Positions 1 to 6,099 of a stretch of 6,099 nucleotides of DNA are shown piece after piece (positions within the stretch are counted from its first letter, which is position 1; each line of letters starts with the position of its first letter). Both the position numbers and the translations under genes were made by a program. Under the pieces are notes generated by a model. The model had not been told where the DNA came from, did not search any database, and saw nothing but the letters and a program-made list of their open reading frames with translations. The stretch is from Nitrosomonas sp. UBA6494 (GTDB lineage Bacteria; Pseudomonadota; Gammaproteobacteria; Burkholderiales; Nitrosomonadaceae): positions 10,356 through 16,454 of the forward strand of contig DJMI01000171.1 of assembly GCA_002435335.1 (NCBI GenBank), given 5' to 3'.

Positions 1-594
1 TATAGCGAACATCAGAATGTCGATCATCCGATCAGTCTGTATGCAGCGACTAAAAAAGCCAACGAATTGATGGCGCATAGTTACAGTCATTTGTTTCAGT
101 TGCCGGTGACCGGGTTGCGATTTTTTACCGTCTACGGTCCGTGGGGGCGTCCTGACATGGCTTTATTCAAGTTTACCCAGGCGATACTTGAGGATCGCAG
201 CATCGATGTGTTCAACAATGGCCATATGATCAGAGATTTTACGTATATCGACGATATTGCGGATGGTGTCGTTTGTGTACTGGACAAACCGGCGCAGCCG
301 GAAACGGGATTTGATGCGGAAAATCCCGATCCGGCAATCAGTAATGCACCGTATCGCGTTTTCAACATCGGGAATAACCAACCGGTATTGCTGCTCGATT
401 GCATTCAGGCCCTTGAGTCTGCTCTGAATCGGAAAGCAAAATTGAATCTGTTGCCGATGCAACCGGGTGACGTGCCGGCTACTGTGGCCGACACTGAAGC
501 TTTGTATCGATGGGTAGGATTCAGGCCGAATACGCCGGTTCAGACAGGCATTGAACATTTTGTGGATTGGTACAGATCATTTTATAAAACATGA
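1..594 (+). CDS. UDP-glucuronate 4-epimerase-like NAD-dependent epimerase, 5'-truncated
   Basis: C-terminal 197 residues of an extended short-chain dehydrogenase/reductase; the start and the N-terminal NAD-binding GxxGxxG fold lie before the window. The reading frame is open from base 1. The catalytic YxxxK pair is visible at once (YAATK, fragment residues 14-18), followed by the substrate-domain signature RFFTVYGPWGRPDM (40-53) and RDFTYIDDIADGV, then a typical C-terminal region (VFNIGNN, GDVPATVAD). These motifs match the UDP-glucuronate 4-epimerase/CapI/LspL group, normally about 335 residues, so roughly 140 residues are missing. The family interconverts UDP-glucuronate and UDP-galacturonate in the cytoplasm for surface polysaccharide synthesis. 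The stop overlaps the ugd start (ATGA), which fits translational coupling with the enzyme that supplies its substrate. The family is clear; the exact sugar specificity (4-epimerase or another UDP-uronate/hexose epimerase) is inferred. A TTG or ATG near base 67-70 is internal, not the start, because the YxxxK motif lies upstream of it. Confidence 0.9.
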   Translation, partial: YSEHQNVDHPISLYAATKKANELMAHSYSHLFQLPVTGLRFFTVYGPWGRPDMALFKFTQAILEDRSIDVFNNGHMIRDFTYIDDIADGVVCVLDKPAQPETGFDAENPDPAISNAPYRVFNIGNNQPVLLLDCIQALESALNRKAKLNLLPMQPGDVPATVADTEALYRWVGFRPNTPVQTGIEHFVDWYRSFYKT

Positions 595-1922
595 AAATCA
601 CTGTTTTTGGTACCGGTTATGTCGGTTTAGTGCAGAGTGCCGTATTGGCGGAGGCGGGGCATGCGGTTGTGTGTGTGGATATTGATGAAGCGCGAATAAA
701 TCAATTAAAGCAGGGTATTGTGCCGATTTATGAGCCGGATTTGGAGAATCTGGTTAGAACCAACTATGCTAAAAAGCGTTTACGATTTACCACAGTTGCA
801 AGAGAAGGTGTCCGTCACGGCCAAGTACAGTTTATTGCCGTAGGTACGCCGCCAGATGAAGATGGCAGTGCGGATCTCAAATACGTGCTGTCAGTTGCGC
901 AATCGATTGCGACTGAAATGGACGGTTATCGCTGTATCGTCAATAAATCCACGGTACCTGTCGGCACCGCCGACAAGGTGCGTGAAACGGTGCGAGATAT
1001 TTTGACGAGCAGGCAATGCGAGATGGAATTCGACGTGGTATCGAATCCGGAATTTCTGAAAGAAGGCGCTGCCGTCAGCGATTGCCAAAAACCGGATCGA
1101 ATTATTCTTGGTACGGACAACCTGCGGGCGGAGCGGTTACTGCGCGAGCTTTATGCACCTTTCAATCGCAATCACGACAAAATCATCGTGATGGATGTTC
1201 GCAGTGCCGAGTTAACCAAATATGCAGCCAATTGCATGCTGGCCACCAAAATCAGTTTTATGAACGAAATGGCGAATCTGGCGGAGTTGCTCGATGCGGA
1301 TATCGAGGCGGTACGCCGGGGAATCGGTAGCGATCCGCGCATCGGATATCATTTTATTTACCCTGGGGCTGGTTATGGCGGCAGTTGTTTTCCCAAGGAT
1401 GTAAGGGCATTGATACGAACAGCGGAAAACGCGGGATTCGTCCCCGATGTTTTGCAAGCGGTCGAATTGCGCAACACAATGCAGAAACAGGTGCTGTATC
1501 GCAAGGTACATCAGTTTTTCGGCGGCGATCTGAAGGGTAAAGTCATTGCACTTTGGGGGCTGGCGTTCAAACCGAATACCGATGATATGCGCGATGCACC
1601 GAGCCGGGCGCTGATGGAGGCGCTGTGGAGCGATGGCGCTACGGTGCAGGCTTATGATCCCAAAGCGATGGGGGAAGCGCGCCGTATCTACGGGCAGCAC
1701 CCAGGATTGCGGTTGATGGATGCCAAAGATGCGGTACTGGATGGTGCGGACGCTTTAGTCATTGTTACCGAATGGCAAGAGTTTCGGGCCCCCGATTTTG
1801 CTGAATTGACAGCGAAATTGAAATATCCGGTTATTTTTGATGGAAGAAATCTGTACGATCCGGCGCAGCTGTCCGCACAAGGGATCGCGTATTTTTCCAT
1901 TGGCAGAGTATCGCGAAAGTGA
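591..1922 (+). CDS. ugd: UDP-glucose 6-dehydrogenase
   Basis: Complete 443-residue enzyme, the usual length for bacterial Ugd. It oxidises UDP-glucose to UDP-glucuronate with two NAD+ in the cytoplasm. The N-terminal Rossmann fold opens with GTGYVGL (residues 7-13) and has an acidic end to its second strand (VCVDID); VGTPPDEDG and NKSTVPVGT are family motifs, and SNPEFLKEGAA starts at residue 151. The central domain has TKYAAN with Lys210 and Asn214, and the catalytic Cys266 in GYGGSCFPKDV. The C-terminal UDP-binding domain begins near residue 315 with ALWGLAFKPNTDDMRDAPS (Lys327, Arg334). No key residue is missing. The start ATG overlaps the stop of the upstream epimerase by four bases, and no strong Shine-Dalgarno is seen, so translation probably depends on ribosomes finishing the epimerase. 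The pair supplies UDP-glucuronate and probably UDP-galacturonate for capsule, exopolysaccharide or LPS. Related UDP-N-acetylhexosamine dehydrogenases are a less likely alternative. Confidence 0.96.
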   Translation: MKITVFGTGYVGLVQSAVLAEAGHAVVCVDIDEARINQLKQGIVPIYEPDLENLVRTNYAKKRLRFTTVAREGVRHGQVQFIAVGTPPDEDGSADLKYVLSVAQSIATEMDGYRCIVNKSTVPVGTADKVRETVRDILTSRQCEMEFDVVSNPEFLKEGAAVSDCQKPDRIILGTDNLRAERLLRELYAPFNRNHDKIIVMDVRSAELTKYAANCMLATKISFMNEMANLAELLDADIEAVRRGIGSDPRIGYHFIYPGAGYGGSCFPKDVRALIRTAENAGFVPDVLQAVELRNTMQKQVLYRKVHQFFGGDLKGKVIALWGLAFKPNTDDMRDAPSRALMEALWSDGATVQAYDPKAMGEARRIYGQHPGLRLMDAKDAVLDGADALVIVTEWQEFRAPDFAELTAKLKYPVIFDGRNLYDPAQLSAQGIAYFSIGRVSRK

Positions 1923-1975
1923 TGAGAATAGGTTTTTTATTTCAAACGCTATAACAGGGTGCTAAAAGCTCATTT

Positions 1976-2027
1976 GCGCTGCATCTTAGATTTTCTGAAG
2001 AAACTTCTCTAAGCATTCGCCTTTTTT
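1976..2027 (+). terminator. possible rho-independent terminator after ugd
   Basis: An interrupted hairpin begins about 55 bases after the ugd stop. GCG (1976-1978) can pair with CGC (2018-2020), CTTAGA (1985-1990) with TCTAAG (2008-2013), and GAAG (1997-2000) with CTTC (2004-2007) around an AAA loop. A run of six T (2022-2027) follows almost directly. The stem is short of GC and has internal loops and a bulge, so it is a weak candidate. Its position at the end of the epimerase-ugd unit supports the call. Confidence 0.35.
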
Positions 2028-2056
2028 GCCCGTTTTTATGTTTTGCCGATTGTTGC

Positions 2057-2224
2057 CTAGGAGTCTGTCGGACTTAAGCAATCGTAGCGAGCCGAGTGGG
2101 AGAGCGAGTGAAGATTTTCTCAATTTTGAGGCGCATAGTTAATCTATGCAACGAAAAATTGGGGAAATATGAACCGTTATCCCATCGGCGTAGTAGATTA
2201 GTCTTAAGTCCGACAGACTCCTGG
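2057..2224. repeat. Long palindromic, MITE-like element with 20-base perfect terminal inverted repeats
   Basis: The outer arms, AGGAGTCTGTCGGACTTAAG (2059-2078) and its exact reverse complement (2203-2222), are perfect over 20 bases. The inside is also an imperfect palindrome. TTTTCTC (2115-2121) faces GGGGAAA (2161-2167) with two G.T positions, AATTTT (2122-2127) pairs with AAAATT (2155-2160), and GCATAG (2133-2138) pairs with CTATGC (2144-2149) around a 5-base loop. The intervening arms (about 2079-2114 and 2168-2202) are only partly complementary. The whole element could fold into one long hairpin in DNA or RNA. It has no credible ORF, so it would be non-autonomous. If the repeats are taken as the inner 18 bases, the flanks read CTAG (2057-2060) and CTGG (2221-2224), a possible 4-base target duplication with one mismatch. 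Some IS5-group elements duplicate CTAG-like targets, but the parent transposon is not identified here. An alternative is a bidirectional terminator or REP-type repeat. Confidence 0.75.
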
Positions 2225-2356
2225 GCATTTTTCAGTAGATGATCATTGCTAACTGCTGCTATATGTTCGGCTCAGGAAATATTTAATGGCATGATCTTAT
2301 ATATTTCTTGATATATTGTGTTTTCATCGCTAAAGTGGGTTTGCTTTAGAGTGAAG

Positions 2357-2362
2357 TATAAT
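2357..2362 (+). promoter_or_regulatory. possible -10 element (TATAAT) upstream of the regulator gene
   Basis: A perfect TATAAT lies about 160 bases before the regulator start, on the right strand and downstream of the repeat. There is no good -35 at 16-18 bases spacing (the best is a GTGGGT-like stretch at 2335-2340) and no TGn extension. In AT-rich DNA such a hexamer can arise by chance, so this is only a candidate. Confidence 0.22.
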
Positions 2363-2513
2363 CTTGTATCCATGACACTATTACCCGCTCCCTGGCATTT
2401 TGCATCATCATTAGTGAGCGAGCTTCTGATGAATTTTTCAGTGATGACGAACTGAGCTGCATCGAAAAAAGCTATGCCGGTAATTTAAGGTTTTAGGGCA
2501 TTTTGAAGAAATA

Positions 2514-2518
2514 GAGGG
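2514..2518 (+). promoter_or_regulatory. ribosome binding site of the receiver-EAL gene
   Basis: GAGGG ends four bases before ATG 2523. This purine-rich match to the 16S rRNA tail supports that start, which also places the receiver-domain first strand (MRVLVLDDDE) right at the N-terminus, as expected. Confidence 0.65.
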
Positions 2519-2522
2519 AAAA

Positions 2523-3719
2523 ATGCGCGTGCTCGTGCTGGATGATGATGAGTTCATGCTTGAATTTATAACGCATTTGTTGCGAGAATTGGGTGTGAGC
2601 GAGGTATTGGTAGCAACCGACGGGCGGGCCGGTTTATTTGTTTTGGCAGCGCAAGTTGCCGAAATTGACTTGCTGATTTGTGATATTGAGATGCCAGGTA
2701 TGGATGGCATTGAGTTTTTACGCAATATCGCCGATCAGGGTTATTGCGGAAAAATTGCATTATTTTCCGGTGTAGATGAAGACTTGCTTAAGGCGGTAGA
2801 ACGCATGGCGCTAGTACGAAAGCTAAATATTATCGGCAGCTTGACCAAGCCGGTAACGATAGGGGCGCTGGCGGCAGTATTGCAGCAACTGTCATCGCCG
2901 CGCCAAAGCACTCCGGATCCTGATAAAATACAACAAGTCTTTGATGTTGAAGAAATCGAAAAAGCACTAATGGCCGATCAAATTGATGTTTATTATCAAC
3001 CCAAAATTTCTGCGCTAACGGGTCATGTAACCGGTGTCGAATGTTTGGCGCGCTTACGTCATGCGCAATACGGTCACCTGACCCCCGATAATTTCATTCC
3101 TGTGATCAAATGCAGTGGTTTGATCAATGATTTCACCAGCCGTGTTTTGCGGAAATCTGCAAATCAGTTGAATATGTGGCTGCGGCAAGCACTGGATCTG
3201 CGAATTTCTGTCAAGGTTTCGATGGAAAATTTGGATCGGTTTAATTTGCCTGAGATTTATGAGAGAACGGTCAGGGCTTGCAATGTGCCGATTGAACGCA
3301 TTACATTGGAGATGACGGAAGGTAAGCTGGGGAAAGATTTTGCACAAACTTTGGACATTTTGACACGGCTGCGATTGAAGGGGTTCGGTTTGGCGATCGA
3401 TGATTTCGGAACAGGATATTCTTCAATGGAAACGCTCAAGCATATGCCTTTTACCGAAATGAAAATCGATCGTGCTTTTGCGCATGGCGCAACAAATGAT
3501 GTTGTTACTCGTGCAATTCTTGAGTCGAGTATAAAATTGGGTCGGACGCTGAATCTGAATGTGGTGGTTGAAGGCATAGAAACCGAGACGGATTATCACT
3601 TGGCGGTTGAATTGGGATGTGATGAAATACAAGGGTTTTTCGTTGCAAAACCCATGCCGGCAGATGATTTTATCAAATGGTATATAGCGCATGAATCAAC
3701 TAACGATAAGCGATTCTGA
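2523..3719 (+). CDS. Response regulator with receiver and EAL domains (RocR-like c-di-GMP phosphodiesterase or sensor)
   Basis: Protein of 398 residues, the size and architecture of RocR-type regulators. Receiver domain, about residues 1-122: acidic cluster Asp7-Asp9, phospho-acceptor Asp54 in ICDIEMPGMDG, Ser82, and conserved Lys109 in LTKP. A linker leads to an EAL domain, about 140-390. EAL domains hydrolyse c-di-GMP to pGpG using metal ions. Signature residues seen: Glu173 (motif reads ECL, not EAL), Glu263 and Glu266 in LEMTE, Asp293-Asp294 in DDFGTGYSS with loop 6 intact, Lys314 in MKIDRAF, Glu350 in VVEGIET, and Gln370 in IQGFF. The exception is Lys231 in ISVKVSMENL, where catalytic EAL domains have the metal-binding Asn (VNxS). 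The protein may therefore be a weak enzyme, or a c-di-GMP or protein-binding module switched by phosphorylation. No transmembrane segment or DNA-binding domain is seen, so it acts in the cytoplasm. No histidine kinase is encoded in the window. The start is supported by GAGGG just upstream. Confidence 0.93.
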   Translation: MRVLVLDDDEFMLEFITHLLRELGVSEVLVATDGRAGLFVLAAQVAEIDLLICDIEMPGMDGIEFLRNIADQGYCGKIALFSGVDEDLLKAVERMALVRKLNIIGSLTKPVTIGALAAVLQQLSSPRQSTPDPDKIQQVFDVEEIEKALMADQIDVYYQPKISALTGHVTGVECLARLRHAQYGHLTPDNFIPVIKCSGLINDFTSRVLRKSANQLNMWLRQALDLRISVKVSMENLDRFNLPEIYERTVRACNVPIERITLEMTEGKLGKDFAQTLDILTRLRLKGFGLAIDDFGTGYSSMETLKHMPFTEMKIDRAFAHGATNDVVTRAILESSIKLGRTLNLNVVVEGIETETDYHLAVELGCDEIQGFFVAKPMPADDFIKWYIAHESTNDKRF

Positions 3720-3771
3720 AATGAGATCCTACACAAGGACAGGGAAGAAAAATAAATATTGAAAATAAATC
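3720..3771 (+). other. Short spacer with a displaced Shine-Dalgarno-like sequence
   Basis: The 52 bases between the regulator stop and the oxidoreductase ATG contain AAGGA (3735-3739) and AGGGAAG (3741-3747), good Shine-Dalgarno matches but about 24 bases or more before ATG 3772. The stretch between is A/T-rich, with AAAATAAAT twice (3749-3757 and 3762-3770). The only inverted pair, TCCT/AGGA (3727-3739), is too weak for a terminator. Co-transcription with the regulator is therefore possible. Confidence 0.4.
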
Positions 3772-6099
3772 ATGACAAAAACAGATGCAACGTTGTATAG
3801 CCAACAAGAAAGTTTCGTAGCCTCACCCAATTTAAATTTTGAATTCACCATTGCTGATCTTTATCAGCGTTCCGGCCTGGTCAAATTAGACCAGATCTTC
3901 CTGGATTTCCTTCGTACTGGCGATGAAGTGCTGTTTAATCGTTTGCAGCATGCCCGCGCTCATCCTGACGAATTATTGCCCAAGGACGATTCCGCCTTGT
4001 TGATCGACATCGCACCGTGGGTGGAGGATTTTGTCGCGCGATTGTTCAACATCGAAAGTGAGGTACAGCAATTGGCGGCCAAGCACCATGAATTGGCGCC
4101 GCTGTATTTCTGCAAACGCCAATTTGTGCAACGTCGCGCCAAAACCAAAGTGAGCGACGAGGATTTGGCAACCATAGACGGCTTGGCGTTAGAAAATGAC
4201 TTGGCGGCGGAATTTGGCACCGCGTTTTCGGAGTTGGCTTTTGCCACTAAGGTTGCGCAATGGATGGAGGCGGAAGCTGAAAACGAAGCACGCCTGAATA
4301 AGGCACTGCATTATGCGGCGTGGGCACTGCGAACCCCACAGGGACAGCAACATACTTCGCAAGGCATATTGTTCAAATCACCGGCCAAACTGGATTTTCA
4401 ACATCTATTGTCGTTGGATACTGATGAGACTGCAGGCTATCCGGTGCATCGGCTGCACCATTTCCGGGAGCGCAACGGTTTTTCCTTGACCGATCAAGGA
4501 ACCGATTTAATGGGTGCGTTGGATGAAGCCAATTATTGTATTTGGTGCCATGAGCAAGGCAAGGATTCTTGTTCCAAAGGGTTGAAGCAGAAAGCTAAAG
4601 CGCCAGATGAGCCTGTAACATTCAAAAAAAGCGAATTAGGTGCTTTATTGGCGGGTTGTCCGCTGGAAGAGCGTATTTCCGAATTTCATAAGTTGAAAAC
4701 GCAAGGGGTTGCCATTGGCAGTCTGGCGATGATCGTACTGGATAATCCGATGTGCGCGGGCACCGGTCATCGGATTTGCAATGATTGCATGAAATCCTGC
4801 ATTTATCAAAAACAGGATCCGGTGGATATTCCGCAAGCGGAAACGCGCACCTTGAAAGATGTGCTGGCGTTGCCGTGGGGATATGAGATTTATAGTCTGC
4901 TGACACGCTGGAACCCCTTGAATCTGCACCGACCGATTCCGAAGCCGGCATCTGGCCGGAAAGTACTGGTTGTCGGTATGGGGCCGGCCGGTTATACACT
5001 GGCGCATCATTTAATGAACGAAGGTCATACTGTGGTCGGTATCGACGGCCTGAAGATCGAATCGTTGCCGCAAGATATTTCCGGCGTCAATCCAAAAGGT
5101 GAACGTGTGCCGTTTAAAGCGGTTCGGTATGCCAGTGCGCTGGAAGAGGATTTGGGGCAACGGATGCCCGGTGGTTTCGGCGGTGTTGCTGAATACGGTA
5201 TTACCGTACGATGGAATAAAAATTTCTTAAAATTGATTCGTTTGCTGTTGGAGCGCCGAGAGGAATTTGCTTTGTATGGTGGCGTTCGCTTCGGTGGGAC
5301 GCTGACGACCGACGATGCTTTCGCGTTGGGGTTTGATCATATTGCTTTGGCGGCAGGTGCCGGACGTCCGACCGTATTGAATTTGCCGAACGGATTGGCG
5401 CGCGGTGTGCGCGCAGCATCCGATTTCTTGATGGGATTGCAGTTGACCGGTGCAGGGCAAAGCGATTCGATCGCAAACATGCAGTTACGCTTGCCGGTGG
5501 TTGTGGTGGGTGGCGGTTTGACGGCGATCGATACAGCAACCGAAGCATTGGCCTATTATCCGGTGCAAGTCGAAAAGTTTTTGAAACGTTATGAAATTCT
5601 TTCGGCGGCAATGGGTGAGGCGGCTGTGCGCGCGATCTGGGATACAGAAGAGCAGGCGATTGCCGATGAGTTTTTGCAGCATGCTCGAGCGATTCGTGCC
5701 GAGCGACAAGTAGCGGCGCAGGAAGGTCGCGTTGCAAACATCATTGGATTATTACAATCCTGGAGAGGCGCGACAATCGCATATCGCAAACGGTTGATCG
5801 ACAGTCCTTCTTATACTTTGAATCACGAAGAAGTCGAGAAGGCGCTTGAGGAAGGAATTTGGTTCGCTGAAGGCATGACGCCATTGCGTGTGAACGTTGA
5901 TCAGTGGGGGCATGTTCAGTCGGTACGTTTTGCAGTGCAAAAGTTCGATGAAGCTGGGCAGTGGCAAGATAACGGAGAAGTGGAGTTAAGCGCACGAGCG
6001 TTGTTGGTCGCAGCAGGAACACAGCCGAATACAGTATTGGCGCGGGAAGATGAAAATAACTATCCATTGGATGGACGTTATTTCATTGCATGCGATGAG
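3772..6099 (+). CDS. Large GltD-like Fe-S/FAD pyridine nucleotide oxidoreductase, 3'-truncated
   Basis: Open from ATG 3772 to the window end with no stop, so 776 residues are visible. An in-frame TAA at 3766 makes this the first possible ATG. Residues 1 to about 240 form a largely helical domain I do not recognise. Next come eight cysteines: Cys256, 259, 267 and 296 (YCIWC, then GCPLEERI), and Cys328, 336, 339 and 343 (MCAG...ICNDCMKSC). Their spacing recalls the two [4Fe-4S] sites of the GltD/dihydropyrimidine dehydrogenase N-terminal domain. An FAD-binding fold starts at VVGMGPAG (400-407), followed by GGFGGVAEYGI (467-477), the counterpart of the GltD GGLLRYGIP region, and LAAGAGRP. A second dinucleotide fold, probably for NAD(P)H, has VVGGGLTAID (578-587). 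It carries an extra helical segment of about 70 residues (597-665) before YRKR and EEVEKALEEGIWF. LLVAAGTQPNT (744-754) is the usual C-terminal flavoprotein motif. The role is probably cytoplasmic electron transfer between NAD(P)H and an unknown partner. It is far longer than GltD (about 470 residues). Substrate unknown. Confidence 0.88.
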   Translation, partial: MTKTDATLYSQQESFVASPNLNFEFTIADLYQRSGLVKLDQIFLDFLRTGDEVLFNRLQHARAHPDELLPKDDSALLIDIAPWVEDFVARLFNIESEVQQLAAKHHELAPLYFCKRQFVQRRAKTKVSDEDLATIDGLALENDLAAEFGTAFSELAFATKVAQWMEAEAENEARLNKALHYAAWALRTPQGQQHTSQGILFKSPAKLDFQHLLSLDTDETAGYPVHRLHHFRERNGFSLTDQGTDLMGALDEANYCIWCHEQGKDSCSKGLKQKAKAPDEPVTFKKSELGALLAGCPLEERISEFHKLKTQGVAIGSLAMIVLDNPMCAGTGHRICNDCMKSCIYQKQDPVDIPQAETRTLKDVLALPWGYEIYSLLTRWNPLNLHRPIPKPASGRKVLVVGMGPAGYTLAHHLMNEGHTVVGIDGLKIESLPQDISGVNPKGERVPFKAVRYASALEEDLGQRMPGGFGGVAEYGITVRWNKNFLKLIRLLLERREEFALYGGVRFGGTLTTDDAFALGFDHIALAAGAGRPTVLNLPNGLARGVRAASDFLMGLQLTGAGQSDSIANMQLRLPVVVVGGGLTAIDTATEALAYYPVQVEKFLKRYEILSAAMGEAAVRAIWDTEEQAIADEFLQHARAIRAERQVAAQEGRVANIIGLLQSWRGATIAYRKRLIDSPSYTLNHEEVEKALEEGIWFAEGMTPLRVNVDQWGHVQSVRFAVQKFDEAGQWQDNGEVELSARALLVAAGTQPNTVLAREDENNYPLDGRYFIACDE

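Larger units (their letters stand above)
2225..2522. other. AT-rich leader before the response-regulator gene
   Basis: About 300 bases between the palindromic element and the next gene contain no supportable gene. The first half is AT-rich (for example 2281-2320, with several TATAT runs) and could hold promoter or regulator-binding sites. A frame open from 2362 to 2496 encodes a protein-like acidic stretch (DEFFSDDELSC) but has no ATG, GTG or TTG start, so it is not called. A 27-codon frame from ATG 2372 overlaps it and is also unsupported. No tRNA, riboswitch or CRISPR structure was recognised. Confidence 0.5.

Noticed and set aside
1212..1700. Minus-strand open frame of 162 codons opposite ugd
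   Set aside because: The plus strand carries conserved Ugd catalytic motifs throughout; the minus translation has no domain features.
2391..2403. Sigma-54-like promoter (TGGCAT followed by TTGCA)
   Set aside because: The two halves are too close; the GG and GC elements do not have the required spacing.
2372..2455. 27-codon frame starting at ATG 2372
   Set aside because: No Shine-Dalgarno, no recognisable peptide features, and it overlaps another equally unsupported frame.
2362..2496. Protein-like open frame before the regulator gene (DEFFSDDELSC...)
   Set aside because: There is no ATG, GTG or TTG start and no ribosome site. It could be a decayed gene remnant, but 45 codons without homology evidence cannot support a pseudogene call.
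3727..3739. Possible terminator between the regulator and the oxidoreductase
   Set aside because: Only a 4-base stem, with no following T run.
5201..5737. Minus-strand open frame of 178 codons opposite the oxidoreductase
   Set aside because: It lies wholly opposite a well-supported flavoprotein frame, has a low-complexity Arg/Ser/Pro/His-rich translation and no recognisable motif.

Overview
The window is a bacterial chromosomal segment with four genes, all on the + strand; the first and last run off the ends. Base composition is moderate (near 50% GC by eye). Gene content (UDP-sugar enzymes, a RocR-like c-di-GMP regulator, a very large GltD-like flavoprotein) suggests a proteobacterium. A betaproteobacterium of the Nitrosomonas/Nitrosomonadales type is my best guess, but it rests on general resemblance and not on a marker gene.

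Layout. (1) 1-594: C-terminal 197 residues of an NAD-dependent sugar-nucleotide epimerase of the UDP-glucuronate 4-epimerase type. (2) 591-1922: complete UDP-glucose 6-dehydrogenase (ugd), overlapping the epimerase by an ATGA. (3) 1923-2522: a 600-base gap holding a weak terminator-like hairpin, a striking 164-base palindromic element with perfect 20-base outer arms (probably a MITE-like repeat), and an AT-rich leader. (4) 2523-3719: receiver plus EAL-domain response regulator whose EAL site keeps most signature residues but has Lys where the metal-binding Asn is expected. (5) 3772 to the end: at least 776 residues of a large oxidoreductase with an uncharacterised helical N-terminal domain, eight clustered cysteines that look like two iron-sulfur sites, and a GltD-like FAD/NAD(P)H core with a helical insertion. 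This last gene has no stop in the window.

How the parts fit. The first two genes form a pathway pair: Ugd oxidises UDP-glucose to UDP-glucuronate and the epimerase can convert that to UDP-galacturonate, both precursors for capsule, exopolysaccharide or LPS. The regulator is separated from them by the repeat-bearing gap and probably has its own transcript. Because c-di-GMP commonly controls exopolysaccharide, a functional link is plausible but is inferred only from proximity. The oxidoreductase follows the regulator by 52 bases with no convincing terminator between, so the two may be co-transcribed.

Most unusual: the multi-domain Fe-S flavoprotein, the altered EAL site, and the long palindromic element.
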